Below, one piece after another: positions 1 to 7,678 of a stretch of DNA of 15,844 nucleotides. Source of the DNA: Treponemataceae bacterium (GTDB taxonomy: Bacteria; Spirochaetota; Spirochaetia; Treponematales; Treponemataceae); contig JAKSTS010000044.1 in NCBI GenBank assembly GCA_024402455.1, forward strand, positions 1 through 15,844. The letters run 5' to 3'. The notes beneath the pieces were generated by a model, which worked only from the letters and a program-made list of their open reading frames with translations, did not search any database and was not told the origin of the DNA. The position numbers and the translations under genes were made by a program. Position 1 is the first letter of the stretch. Each line of letters opens with the position of its first letter.

Positions 1-95
1 CATGACAATTCTTTTTAGATATCCGCCTCTCTCTGAACTGATTTCATAGTCTGTACTGTATGTGTATATAGATTCCGAAACGAGTGCGGAATGAC
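1..95. repeat. Partial copy of a dispersed intergenic repeat
   Basis: The first bases (CATGAC, then TCTTTTTAG) closely match the end of another intergenic element at 8341-8357. Bases 69-95 contain TAGATTCCG followed by CGGAATGAC, which recurs at 2228-2275. ATTCCG (72-77) and CGGAAT (87-92) can form a six-base-pair hairpin. The segment lies downstream of lptB and holds no credible gene. It is cut by the window edge. I infer a small non-coding repeat family; the three copies are only partly alike. Confidence 0.4.
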
Positions 96-157
96 GGTGT
101 GGGTACTTTCGGGTTGTGGCTATTCGTTTGTACGAAAAATAAGCGTAAAACAAAAAA

Positions 158-916
158 TTACATTTTGAATTCTTCGCCAAGATAGATTTTTCTTGTGATT
201 GAAGACTGTAATATTTCGTCTTTGTTGCCTTGTGCAACAATTTCGCCGCTGCTAATAATAATGGCGCGGTCTGTAATTTCAAGAGTATCGCGTACATTGT
301 GGTCTGTAATAAGCACGCCGATTCCTCTTTCTGCAAGCAGCTTTACGGTCGATTTTATGTCTGCTACGGCAATAGGATCGATTCCGGCAAACGGCTCGTC
401 TAGCAGAAGAAATTTCGGTTCAATTGCAAGTGAACGTGCAATTTCTGTTCTTCGCCTTTCTCCGCCAGAGAGTGTATATGCAAGCTGCTTTCTAATTCTT
501 CCGATTGAAAACTCTTCAATCAATTCTTCAAGTTTTGCTTTTTTTTCTGCGGTTGAAATATCATGCCGCTTTTCCAGAACAGCCCAGATGTTTTCTTCTA
601 CAGTTAGTTTTCTAAAAACAGAAGCTTCCTGTGGCAAATAGCTTATGCCCATATGTGCACGTTTGTACATCGGCATTTTTGTAATGCACTTGCCGCCACA
701 AAAGACTTCTCCTTGTGTAGGTCTATAAAAACCGACAATCATATAAAATGTGGTTGTTTTGCCTGCACCGTTTGGACCAAGCAGACCCAAAATTTCGCCT
801 GTATGCATAGAAAAATCAACGCCGCGTACTACTTGTTTTTGACCAAAAGATTTGTACAAACTTGAAACTCTAAGAATTTCGTTTTCTCTTTCTTCCATTT
901 CTTTTTGTGCATTCAT
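158..916 (-). CDS. lptB: LptB, ABC ATPase of the lipid (LPS-type) export complex
   Basis: A cytoplasmic ATPase of 252 residues, close to the usual LptB length. LptB dimers hydrolyse ATP to drive LptFG-mediated extraction of a lipid from the outer leaflet of the inner membrane. The order of motifs is complete: Walker A GPNGAGKT (47-54), Q-loop Q96, signature LSGGERRR (149-156, the form typical of LptB), Walker B LLLDEP (170-175) and H-loop H206. The ATG is preceded by AGGA eight bases upstream, which lies inside the end of lptA. Only two bases separate the two genes, so translation is probably coupled. The product is a stand-alone ATP-binding subunit; lptF, lptG and lptD are not in the window. 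No clear terminator follows the gene. Treponema pallidum lacks LPS but carries lpt-like genes, so the lipid substrate is uncertain. Confidence 0.95.
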   Translation of the reverse strand: MNAQKEMEERENEILRVSSLYKSFGQKQVVRGVDFSMHTGEILGLLGPNGAGKTTTFYMIVGFYRPTQGEVFCGGKCITKMPMYKRAHMGISYLPQEASVFRKLTVEENIWAVLEKRHDISTAEKKAKLEELIEEFSIGRIRKQLAYTLSGGERRRTEIARSLAIEPKFLLLDEPFAGIDPIAVADIKSTVKLLAERGIGVLITDHNVRDTLEITDRAIIISSGEIVAQGNKDEILQSSITRKIYLGEEFKM

Positions 917-918
917 TT

Positions 919-1542
919 TTAGTTTCCTGTGCTTGTAACGTTTCCATTGACTTTGCCGTCAAGTGTAATTTCTTCAGTTTCAATGTTGAGCGAAATTTTT
1001 TGAGCCACAAAAGTGTCTTCTCCGCGCACTAGTTTTGGGTTGCCCGTTAAATCAACAGTTTTTTCATTCTTTTTATAAACGGCAAGTGCGCTTGTGCCTC
1101 TGCTTTGTTTTTGGGTCAAAACAACATTAACTTCAAGAAGTGCAATTTCGGTGTTCAAATCATATTCCATCATTTGAGAATGTGTTTCAATATCGTTTGA
1201 TGGGTCTTTTAATGTTACGTTTCCTTCAAAATAGATTAATTTTGTTTCTCTGTCATAAAAAAGCTTGTCGCACCAGAAGTCAAAGCCCGAAGATTTTGAA
1301 TTTCCGGAAACATTTCCTGTTGCCGTAACATAACGATAGTCTTCGCCTTCAAGCTCAATTAAAGATGCATTTATCTGAAATGAATCTGTGGTAATGCCGG
1401 CATTCCGTTCAAGAATTGTTTTATCTGTATCTGTTCCGGTTTTGCCGTGCATATAATCTGCGTAAAAAGAAATTTTTTCACAGAAAATGATGCTGTTTAT
1501 AAAAATCAAAAAAAATAAAATAAAGTTCAGTTTTTTGTTCAA
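919..1542 (-). CDS. lptA: LptA/OstA-like periplasmic lipid-bridge protein
   Basis: A 207-residue protein with a basic N-terminus and a hydrophobic segment (about 5-20), followed by a beta-rich body of the OstA/LptA type. In this family the subunits stack as a beta-jellyroll bridge that carries lipid from LptC to the outer membrane. Support comes from repeated short beta-strand patterns such as [28 protein letters not shown] and ITLDGKVNG, where a GN/GK turn recurs as in OstA domains, and from its place between lptC and lptB. The start codon is TTG (1540-1542). AAGGA lies about ten bases upstream, and no other start fits the signal sequence. The signal cleavage site is not clear: IIFC does not make a good lipobox. 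The assignment rests on fold pattern and context, because this family diverges strongly. Confidence 0.85.
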   Translation of the reverse strand: MNKKLNFILFFLIFINSIIFCEKISFYADYMHGKTGTDTDKTILERNAGITTDSFQINASLIELEGEDYRYVTATGNVSGNSKSSGFDFWCDKLFYDRETKLIYFEGNVTLKDPSNDIETHSQMMEYDLNTEIALLEVNVVLTQKQSRGTSALAVYKKNEKTVDLTGNPKLVRGEDTFVAQKISLNIETEEITLDGKVNGNVTSTGN

Positions 1543-1562
1543 AATCTTTAGTTCCTTAAAAA

Positions 1563-2120
1563 TTAATTTTCAATTTTCCCTGTTGTTTTTCCGTTGAATG
1601 CAAACTGCAAAGATAAGCCGCTGAAAACAAAACCTGTTCCAGAAGCCGAAAATTTTGCATCGCCAGATTTTTCTGGTTCTTTTATAACTGTTACAACATT
1701 GTCTTTGCCAGAAACAAGTTGGTTTGTCTTGCTGTTCCATTTAAAACAGTCAGAATAAAGTGTCATGCCTGTCTGAATGCTTTTTATGTTTGCATTGTTC
1801 AGCATTGTATAACAAAAATTGCGGTTGTCGATTTTTAATAAGTCTGTACGGCCTGTTGCAATTGTTTTTTTGTTTTTGTCAAATGCTTTAAAATTTACGT
1901 TGCTGCCAAAAACAACATTGTCTTCTTTAAAAATTTCCAGTGTTTCAGCATGCAGTGCTGTTGTTTCATTTAATTTTTCAATTCTTACAAAATTTGCATC
2001 TTTCAAAATCATTTCCGGAAGAATCTTTTTGTCTTGAGCCGATTGGTTTCCGTAATCAAGTGAGCACGAAAAAAGAAAAATTGAACATAAAATACAGACA
2101 AAGAAAAGATTATGCTTCAT
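1563..2120 (-). CDS. lptC: LptC-like protein, predicted lipoprotein
   Basis: First gene of the lpt operon, 20 bases before lptA. I start it at the ATG at 2118-2120 because GGAG lies five bases upstream and because this start gives a textbook lipoprotein signal: MKH, a hydrophobic run, then LFSC with the lipid cysteine at residue 19 and Ser at +2. A longer reading from 2162 would put 14 extra residues before the signal. The mature part (185 residues in all) is periplasmic and beta-rich, with LHAETLEIFKEDNVVFGSNV and later strand pairs like those of LptC/YrbK. LptC receives lipid from LptFG and passes it to LptA. The E. coli protein is held by a transmembrane helix; here a lipid anchor is predicted. 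Identity is inferred mainly from length, order and fold pattern. Confidence 0.8.
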   Translation of the reverse strand: MKHNLFFVCILCSIFLFSCSLDYGNQSAQDKKILPEMILKDANFVRIEKLNETTALHAETLEIFKEDNVVFGSNVNFKAFDKNKKTIATGRTDLLKIDNRNFCYTMLNNANIKSIQTGMTLYSDCFKWNSKTNQLVSGKDNVVTVIKEPEKSGDAKFSASGTGFVFSGLSLQFAFNGKTTGKIEN

Positions 2121-2144
2121 TTCTGCTCCAAAATATAAAACTGA

Positions 2145-2173
2145 AATAAAAAATAGTGCCATGTGGCTGTCTA
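2145..2173 (-). promoter_or_regulatory. Weak candidate promoter for lptCAB
   Basis: On the minus strand TAGACA (2168-2173) and TTTATT (2145-2150) are 17 bases apart. Transcription would start near 2138, just before the lptC ribosome site. The -10 is poor, and the -35 overlaps the edge of the dispersed repeat. This is a pattern match only. Confidence 0.3.
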
Positions 2174-2338
2174 AAAAATGTCATGCTGAATTTGTTGTAT
2201 TTCAGCATACACACTGAATATGGCATGTAGATTCCGTGCTAAAAGCCAGTGAAGACTAATAAATTCGGAATGACATTTGCTTTTTTTGACTTGTTGGACA
2301 TCCCTCTGATTGCAATAGCTTCCGAAGCTGGTTCGGAA
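2163..2338. repeat. Dispersed repeat with nested hairpins in the lptC/DUF1846 spacer
   Basis: This occupies most of the gene-free stretch between lptC and the DUF1846 gene. AAATGTCAT (2176-2184) and ATGACATTT (2270-2278) form a nine-base inverted repeat around a 103-bp core. Inside it, ATGCTGAA (2183-2190) pairs with TTCAGCAT (2201-2208), and ATTCCG (2231-2236) pairs with CGGAAT (2266-2271). Just outside, TTCCGAA (2320-2326) pairs with TTCGGAA (2332-2338). The opening ATGTGGCTG and the CTGAA/TTCAG-CAT hairpin recur at 8290-8343, and the ATTCCG/CGGAATGAC part recurs at 69-95. It is a REP-like or decayed MITE-like element; no coding potential is seen. The 2339-2475 remainder is AT-rich with no further structure I can support. 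Confidence 0.55.
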
Positions 2339-2475
2339 TAAAATAATTACTAATTGATTTTACAATATAGAAATAATTTGTCAACATACAGAATTTTAAT
2401 AACAAAAAGATTTGCAAAAAATCGGCAAAAAATTCTTGTTTTAGATGTTTTGTTTGTGGTAATATATGGAGCGTT

Positions 2476-3951
2476 ATGAAATGTGGTTTTGACAACGATA
2501 AATATTTAAAGATTCAGTCAGAGCATATAAAAGAACGCATCTCTAAGTTTGGCAATAAGCTCTATTTGGAATTTGGCGGCAAACTGTTTGATGATTATCA
2601 TGCATCTCGGGTTTTGCCAGGGTTTCAGCCTGACAGCAAGCTTCGTATGCTTATGCAGCTTGCAGATTATGCAGAAATTGTCATTGTAATTAGTGCTGTT
2701 GACATTGAAAAAAATAAAGTTCGCGGCGATCTTGGCATTACATATGATATGGATGTTCTGCGCCTGAAAGATGAATTTACAAACCGTGGCCTGATGGTAA
2801 GTTCTGTTGTTATAACACATTATCAGGGTCAGACTGCAGCAGATATTTTTAAGCAGAAACTTGAAAAGATGAAAATCAAGACATATCTGCATTATACAAT
2901 TGAAGGTTACCCGTCAAACATTGCCTTAATCGACAGCGAAGCAGGCTACGGCAAAAACGACTACATTGAAACAACAAGACCGCTTGTTGTCATAACGGCT
3001 CCAGGTCCTGGCAGTGGCAAAATGGCAACTTGCCTTTCTCAGCTCTATCATGACAATAAACGCGGCATAAAAGCAGGTTATGCTAAATTTGAAACATTCC
3101 CGATATGGAATCTTCCTCTGAAACATCCTGTAAATCTTGCTTACGAAGCTGCAACAGCAGATTTGAACGATGTCAACATGATTGATCCTTTTCATCTTGA
3201 AGCTTATGGTGAAACGACCGTAAACTATAACAGAGATGTCGAGATTTTCCCTGTTTTAAATGCAATTTTTGAAGGCATATACGGCTATAACCCATATAAA
3301 TCGCCGACAGATATGGGCGTAAATATGGCAGGCTATTGTATTTTTGACGATGAAGTTTGCTGCGAAGCTTCGCGTCAGGAAATTATACGCCGTTATTATA
3401 ATGCGCTGGGGCGCCTTGCTGAAAACAATGCAATGGAAACCGAAATTTACAAGCTTGAACTTTTGATGAATCAGGCAAAAATTTCGACAGACAGCCGCCG
3501 CGTTACAATTGAAGCAAAAGAACGTGCGTTAAAAACCGGCATGCCTGCTGCTGCAATTGAGCTTCAAGATGGCACAATCATTACATCAAAAACGTCAGAT
3601 TTACTTGGTGCCTGTGCTGCATTGCTTTTAAATGCTGTTAAATATCTTGGCGGCATAGATCACAGCATTCATTTAATTCCGTCTTCAATAATTGAACCTA
3701 TTCAAGAAATGAAAGTAAAATACTTGAAAGGGCACAATCCGCGGCTTCATACAGACGAAGTTCTTGTTGCTCTTGCAATGCTTTCAAAAGACGATGAAAA
3801 TGCAAAAATTGCAATTGAGCAGCTGCCAAAACTGAACGGTTCGCAGGTGCATACTACTGTCATGCTTTCTGAAGTTGACCGCAAAATCTTAAAAAAGCTT
3901 GGCATTGATTTTACAAGTGAACCTGTAAAGAAAAAGACGAAAAGTCTGTAA
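2476..3951 (+). CDS. UPF0371/DUF1846 family protein
   Basis: A 491-residue cytoplasmic protein that matches the DUF1846 (UPF0371) family along its full length, which is usually about 490-510 residues. The family-typical start (GFDNDKYLKIQSEHIKERI, residues 4-22) is followed by YLEFGGKLFDDYHASRVLPG (30-49). A P-loop-like APGPGSGKMATCLSQLYHD lies at 175-193. The middle of the protein carries HPVNLAYEAATADL (217-230). The C-terminal part holds HNPRLHTDEVLVALAMLS (420-437). There is no signal peptide or membrane segment. The family is widespread in bacteria, has solved structures and has no settled biochemical role as far as I know; a nucleotide- or phosphate-binding enzyme is plausible from the glycine-rich loop. 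The ATG has GGAG four bases upstream. It stands alone between the divergent lpt operon and cheR and ends in a strong terminator. Confidence 0.92.
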   Translation: MKCGFDNDKYLKIQSEHIKERISKFGNKLYLEFGGKLFDDYHASRVLPGFQPDSKLRMLMQLADYAEIVIVISAVDIEKNKVRGDLGITYDMDVLRLKDEFTNRGLMVSSVVITHYQGQTAADIFKQKLEKMKIKTYLHYTIEGYPSNIALIDSEAGYGKNDYIETTRPLVVITAPGPGSGKMATCLSQLYHDNKRGIKAGYAKFETFPIWNLPLKHPVNLAYEAATADLNDVNMIDPFHLEAYGETTVNYNRDVEIFPVLNAIFEGIYGYNPYKSPTDMGVNMAGYCIFDDEVCCEASRQEIIRRYYNALGRLAENNAMETEIYKLELLMNQAKISTDSRRVTIEAKERALKTGMPAAAIELQDGTIITSKTSDLLGACAALLLNAVKYLGGIDHSIHLIPSSIIEPIQEMKVKYLKGHNPRLHTDEVLVALAMLSKDDENAKIAIEQLPKLNGSQVHTTVMLSEVDRKILKKLGIDFTSEPVKKKTKSL

Positions 3952-3986
3952 AAAAGCAGAAAGTTCAGTGTGTTAAATTGTTTTAT

Positions 3987-4073
3987 TTATGCAGAGAAAA
4001 ATGCCTGTTTGCAACAGAAACCAATGCTCTGCATGAATGCTAAGTTTATTAAACATTTCTGTAATGTTTTTTT
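3987..4073 (+). other. Structured 3' region of the DUF1846 transcript
   Basis: Between the stop codon and the terminator there is nested pairing. ATGCAGAG (3989-3996) pairs perfectly with CTCTGCAT (4027-4034) and encloses CTGTT (4005-4009) paired with AACAG (4013-4017). A further AAACATT/AATGTTT hairpin (4051-4057 with 4063-4069) is followed by five T. It could be a 3' UTR structure or a small RNA processed from it. No promoter of its own is evident. Confidence 0.35.
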
Positions 4074-4079
4074 GAGAGC

Positions 4080-4117
4080 AACAACCCCGAATGCTCTTTT
4101 TCGGGGTTGTTTGTTTT
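4080..4117 (+). terminator. Rho-independent terminator after the DUF1846 gene
   Basis: A perfect 12-bp stem pairs AACAACCCCGAA (4080-4091) with TTCGGGGTTGTT (4100-4111). The loop is eight bases, and the stem is followed by TGTTTT. The GC-rich core and T tail make this a strong terminator for the plus strand, about 130 bases after the stop codon. Confidence 0.88.
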
Positions 4118-4371
4118 AGTGCTTTTAAATATTTCTGTTCTGCATGTTATGTTTTTTGTTGCTGCGCATGCAGACATTTTTGTCCTGCCAGATATTTTTA
4201 AGATTTTCCTGATTAGTCAAAAATTCCATCAAAGTGCAGAATGTTGAACTTTCTTTACCTATAAGACTTTTTATATTTTTCAAAGTACATTTGTTTATGT
4301 TTTTTTTATGCACAGACCAAAAACAAATGGAACCATGACATTTTAATTTTACAAGATGAAATAATTTGTCA
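4118..4371. other. Gene-free AT-rich spacer before cheR
   Basis: Apart from small local palindromes, such as CTGC-GCAT-GCAG near 4161-4172, I see no gene, repeat shared with the rest of the window, or convincing RNA structure. A 62-codon minus-strand reading frame here starts with GTG, lacks a ribosome site and has no recognisable features. Confidence 0.5.
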
Positions 4372-4400
4372 TTTACATTTTGTGCCTTGTGCTGTAAAAT
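4372..4400 (+). promoter_or_regulatory. Candidate sigma-70 promoter for cheR-cheB
   Basis: TTTACA (4372-4377) and TAAAAT (4395-4400) are exactly 17 bases apart, and each differs from consensus at one position. The predicted start near 4407 gives a leader of about 94 bases before cheR. I see no match to a flagellar sigma-28 promoter in this spacer. Confidence 0.5.
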
Positions 4401-4500
4401 AAAAGAACCGTTAATTCATAGCTTTTTTTAAGTTTTTTTACGGGTATTTTAACTGTTTAAAACAAGTGTGGGTGTTTTGAGCTGCTTTTGAGGAATGAAC

Positions 4501-5316
4501 ATGATTGAGTTATTGTCTGACGAAGAGTTTGAGCTTTTCAGGAATGTTATTTATAAAGAAAGTGGAATTTCTTTTTCTGATACAAATCGTTCCATTTTGG
4601 ACAGCCGTCTTAACGAGCGTTTGCGAACTACTGGTATTCCAACTGTTAAAGATTATTACAATAAAATAATATCTGATGATGCAGAAATGAAGGCAATGCT
4701 TGATTCAATTACGACCAATTTGACCCGTTTTTTCAGGAATCAGGCACATTTTGATACTTTGACAAATTATATTATTCCAGAATTGATTAAATATAAAAAA
4801 AGCCGTGGCGAAACTACGATTAATGTGTGGAGTGCCGGCTGTTCAACTGGTGAAGAACCTTATTCAATTGCCATGCTTTTGAAAGATATTCTTCCAGCTC
4901 CTTTTACATTCAAAATTACAGCATCAGATTTGTCTTTAAAATCGCTTATGGTTGGTCAAAAAGGTTTGTATCCAGAAGCCCGCATTTCAGGAATTCCTGA
5001 TGAATACTTAAAGCGCTTTTTTGATAAAACACCTGAAGGTTATCAGGCAAAAAAGGATTTGATGTCAACAATTCATTTCGACTATCATAATTTGAAATAT
5101 GACGCAGGTTTGCGTAATCTTGATATTGTTTTCTGCCGAAATGTACTTATATATTTTGATGAAGCAGCACAGCTTGAAGTTATAAATCATTTCTGGGATG
5201 CTCTTGGACCGAAATCTTATCTTTTTATCGGTCATTCAGAATCTCTTTTTGGAATGGATACAAAATTTCAGTTTTTGAAGACAAACTGGGCTTGCCTTTA
5301 TCAGAAAACGATTTAA
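4501..5316 (+). CDS. cheR: CheR, chemoreceptor glutamate methyltransferase
   Basis: This cytoplasmic enzyme transfers a methyl group from S-adenosylmethionine to glutamates of chemoreceptors and so resets signalling. It has 271 residues, normal for the family. An N-terminal helical domain (about 1-85) ends in the conserved NLTRFFRN (73-80). The SAM-binding fold follows, with SAGCSTGEEPYS (111-122), the acidic ASDLS (141-145) and CRNVLIYFD (212-220). It closes with FIGHSES (242-248). I start at the second ATG: AGGA (4491-4494) directly abuts the first ATG at 4495 but sits six bases before 4501, which is the proper spacing. cheB follows 141 bases later on the same strand, as expected for a receptor-adaptation pair. 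Likely partners include the receptor encoded at 13380-15728. Confidence 0.96.
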   Translation: MIELLSDEEFELFRNVIYKESGISFSDTNRSILDSRLNERLRTTGIPTVKDYYNKIISDDAEMKAMLDSITTNLTRFFRNQAHFDTLTNYIIPELIKYKKSRGETTINVWSAGCSTGEEPYSIAMLLKDILPAPFTFKITASDLSLKSLMVGQKGLYPEARISGIPDEYLKRFFDKTPEGYQAKKDLMSTIHFDYHNLKYDAGLRNLDIVFCRNVLIYFDEAAQLEVINHFWDALGPKSYLFIGHSESLFGMDTKFQFLKTNWACLYQKTI

Positions 5317-5347
5317 AGTTGTTCCTAAAAAATAGGTTTTAGAGAAA

Positions 5348-5390
5348 ATCATATTCTAAATTACGATATTCTAGCAATTTAGAATATGAT
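5348..5390. promoter_or_regulatory. 15-bp perfect inverted repeat between cheR and cheB
   Basis: ATCATATTCTAAATT (5348-5362) is the exact reverse complement of 5376-5390, with a 13-base spacer. ATATTCTA occurs as a direct repeat at 5351 and 5366, and its complement lies at 5380-5387, giving three half-sites. No T-run follows, so a standard terminator is unlikely. It may be a protein-binding operator for cheB or an mRNA hairpin that adjusts cheB relative to cheR. Confidence 0.6.
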
Positions 5391-5457
5391 GATTGTTGCT
5401 GAAAATGAATTTTAGCAGTGATTTTATTAGATGATAAAAAAGTAAGGATACGTGGTT

Positions 5458-6660
5458 ATGGATACAATTTCAGTATTAGTTGTTGATGATTCTGCGTTAA
5501 TGCGCAATTTAGTTGGGCATATAATCGAACGTACTCCGGGACTGAAAGTTGCAGACAAGGCTATGAATGGAGAATTTGCTCTTCAGAAAATTCCTAATTG
5601 CAACCCTGATATTATTGTTCTGGATATTGAAATGCCTGTTATGAATGGCATTGAATTTTTAAAAGAACGCCGTCGCCGTGGAATTGACATTCCTGTAATT
5701 ATGCTTTCAAGCCTTGCAAAAGAAGGTTCAAGGGTTACAATGGAATGTCTGGCACTTGGTGCTTCGGACTTTGTAACAAAGCCTTCTGGTGCAGATTCTC
5801 CGGATATTGCAAGTGTAGCTGAGCGTTTGACAGAACTTTTGATTGGATATGGTTCAAAATATGCTTCAAAGAAGCTTAAGCGCCCTGTTGTTATTCCGGA
5901 ACCTGCTTTTATTGCAGAACAGGCAAAAACTTCGTCTTTGCTCTCGCGTGCAAATTCTACATTAAACAATGCTAATGCTGTTGCCTCAAGAACATCTGCT
6001 GTTTTGGCTTCTGCTGGTTTAGGTCAGGCTGCAAAAAAAGAAAACGAATCTGGTGAGGTTGTTCCAATAAGGGAAGGTGGAAAAATCGAGATTATTGCAA
6101 TTGGCATCTCGACAGGCGGTCCAAATGCATTGCGCGAAGTCTTTAAAGATATTGATCCAAATCTTGAACAGCCTGTTCTTGTTGTTCAGCATATGCCTGC
6201 TGGTTTTACAGAAGAATTTGCAAACAGCTTGAACAGCATTTGTCCGCTTGAAGTAAAAGAAGCAAAAGAGGGCGATGTTGTAAAAAAAGGACGTGTCCTT
6301 ATTGCGCCGGGCAACAAGCATATTGTTGTTGAAAAACGTCCGCTTGCAACTGTTGTTCATTTGAGTGATGCAGATTTAAGAAATGGTCACAGACCTTCGG
6401 CAGACGTTCTTTTTGAATCTGTTGCCCAGCAATATCAAAACAGGGCTCTCGGTGTAATTATGACTGGCATGGGACGTGATGGTGCAGCAGAAATTACAGA
6501 ATTGCGCCGTCAGGGTTCTTACACTCTTGGTCAGGATGAAGAATCATCTATTGTTTATGGAATGCCAAAAGTAGCATTTGAAATGGGTGGTGTTCAAAAG
6601 CAGGTTGCCTTAAAAGATATGGCAGCTGCCATAAACAAAATTGCAAGAGAGCATGCATGA
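5458..6660 (+). CDS. cheB: CheB, response regulator and chemoreceptor methylesterase/deamidase
   Basis: CheB removes methyl groups from receptor glutamates, and may deamidate glutamines, once phosphorylated by CheA. The receiver domain (1-125) has the acidic pair D10-D11, phospho-acceptor D56 in LDIEMPVMNG, and K108 in VTKPS. A linker of about 70 residues, rich in Ser, Ala and Asn (137-207), joins it to the esterase domain. That domain carries the catalytic triad: S218 in GISTGGP, H245 in VQHMPAGF and D341 in MTGMGRDG. Total length is 400 residues, somewhat longer than enteric CheB because of the linker. The reading frame opens with a GTG at 5452, but I choose the ATG at 5458, where AAGGA lies nine bases upstream. 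It is probably co-transcribed with cheR, with the inverted repeat at 5348-5390 between them. A strong terminator follows. Confidence 0.96.
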   Translation: MDTISVLVVDDSALMRNLVGHIIERTPGLKVADKAMNGEFALQKIPNCNPDIIVLDIEMPVMNGIEFLKERRRRGIDIPVIMLSSLAKEGSRVTMECLALGASDFVTKPSGADSPDIASVAERLTELLIGYGSKYASKKLKRPVVIPEPAFIAEQAKTSSLLSRANSTLNNANAVASRTSAVLASAGLGQAAKKENESGEVVPIREGGKIEIIAIGISTGGPNALREVFKDIDPNLEQPVLVVQHMPAGFTEEFANSLNSICPLEVKEAKEGDVVKKGRVLIAPGNKHIVVEKRPLATVVHLSDADLRNGHRPSADVLFESVAQQYQNRALGVIMTGMGRDGAAEITELRRQGSYTLGQDEESSIVYGMPKVAFEMGGVQKQVALKDMAAAINKIAREHA

Positions 6661-6742
6661 TGTTTTGTGTTAGGCGCTGAATGTGCTGTCATTTTTAGCC
6701 TGATTCAGCTTTTAATATAAAACTTGGATAAAATTATTTTAT

Positions 6743-6795
6743 AAAAAAAGAGAAGACTGCAATGTTAAAAACTTTTGCAAATCTTCTCTTTTTTT
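6743..6795. terminator. Bidirectional terminator between cheB and the membrane-protein gene
   Basis: A seven-A run plus GAGAAGA (6743-6756) pairs perfectly over 14 bp with TCTTCTC plus seven T (6782-6795). TGCAA and TTGCA inside can extend the stem. Each strand reads a U-tract after the hairpin, which suits the convergent genes on either side. Confidence 0.85.
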
Positions 6796-6842
6796 ATTAG
6801 TGCAGTTATAAGTCCGTTACTCTGTGTCGGGCTTATAAAGCT

Positions 6843-7628
6843 TTAGTCTTTCCATGGAAAAATAAAACTTTTCAATGAACGCGGACCTAGTGTTTCTCTG
6901 TCATCTGCAATTAATTCGCCCCACGGAATCCGTGGTTTTTTCTTTCCCTGCTGTTTTAATTCTTCTTCGTGTTCTTCAAGCCAGTCATATTTGTACAGGC
7001 GAAGTCTGAATGCATTGTTGTAGCTTAAAAGAATGCCAGAAAAACCTGGAATTATTGTTGCAAGAGGAATGGAAAGAACTGCAAGAATTATCGTGTAAAA
7101 AAACATAAAAACTGAAAAACCTGCATTGTCAAAGAAGATTATGAAACATTTTTTGAATGCTTTTTTGAAATTATTTCCAAGCTGTGCCTGAATTGGCAGA
7201 AACCATTGAAGCGACAGAACTGTAACGGCAATAAGCCAGAACATTACAGATGCAAGAAAAAGGCCGAGAAGAGAATTCATCTTGTAATAAAATGGAAGAC
7301 AGTAAAATGCAATTAAAAAGAGCACAAAAATTACAACAGCAAAAAGCAATGCATCTTTTATTACATTTGGAATTTCAAGAAAAGTTTCTTTAAAAGAAAC
7401 ATACTTGAAATCTGCAAATTTGGCTGTTGTCTGATTTACTGCAAAAAGTTCAATTAAAAACAGAAACAGAAACACAAAAGCGATGCAAACACCGATTATG
7501 TTTGGAATTTTGACACTAAAGAAGAGTCCTGCTGAAAGTAAAGCAAGAGCAACACAATTATAAAATGCAAGAGACAGAAGATTGTCCCAGCCATCACAGA
7601 AATTCTTTTTAATTAGGAATAAAATCAT
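6843..7628 (-). CDS. Multi-pass membrane protein of unknown function
   Basis: I do not recognise a characterised family. The 261-residue product has about five to six hydrophobic segments: roughly 17-37, 43-65, 93-113, 118-140 and 170-192, with a short one near 195-203. A charged cytoplasm-like tail (about 210-261) runs from KYDWLEEHEEELKQQGKKK to the conserved-looking end SFIFPWKD. N-terminal IKKNFCDGWDNLLSLAF and the general plan recall DUF624/YesL-type membrane proteins, but this is weak. The ATG has no ribosome site. A promoter ending six bases upstream suggests a leaderless transcript. It is divergent from the marR-type gene with a palindrome in between, so it is a likely target of that regulator. 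Confidence 0.8.
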   Translation of the reverse strand: MILFLIKKNFCDGWDNLLSLAFYNCVALALLSAGLFFSVKIPNIIGVCIAFVFLFLFLIELFAVNQTTAKFADFKYVSFKETFLEIPNVIKDALLFAVVIFVLFLIAFYCLPFYYKMNSLLGLFLASVMFWLIAVTVLSLQWFLPIQAQLGNNFKKAFKKCFIIFFDNAGFSVFMFFYTIILAVLSIPLATIIPGFSGILLSYNNAFRLRLYKYDWLEEHEEELKQQGKKKPRIPWGELIADDRETLGPRSLKSFIFPWKD

Positions 7629-7634
7629 ACAAAA

Positions 7635-7663
7635 AGTTTAAAAGATTCAATAAATATAGTCAA
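7635..7663 (-). promoter_or_regulatory. Candidate promoter of the membrane-protein gene (leaderless)
   Basis: On the minus strand TTGACT (7658-7663) is followed 17 bases later by TAAACT (7635-7640). The last -10 base is seven bases from the A of the start codon at 7628, so transcription would begin at or next to the ATG. Confidence 0.5.
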
Positions 7664-7678
7664 GGGAGAAAAAAAATT

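Noticed and set aside
72..136. Terminator for lptB
   Set aside because: Two short hairpins are present (72-92 and 124-136), but neither has a T-run on the minus strand.
2436..2465. TTGTTT and TAATAT, 18 bases apart, as a promoter for the DUF1846 gene
   Set aside because: The -10 would nearly abut the ribosome site at 2468-2471, and the transcript would start after it, which conflicts with the good Shine-Dalgarno sequence.
4125..4313. 62-codon minus-strand reading frame in the spacer before cheR
   Set aside because: It starts with GTG, has no ribosome site or promoter, and its lysine- and asparagine-rich content is what random AT-rich DNA gives.
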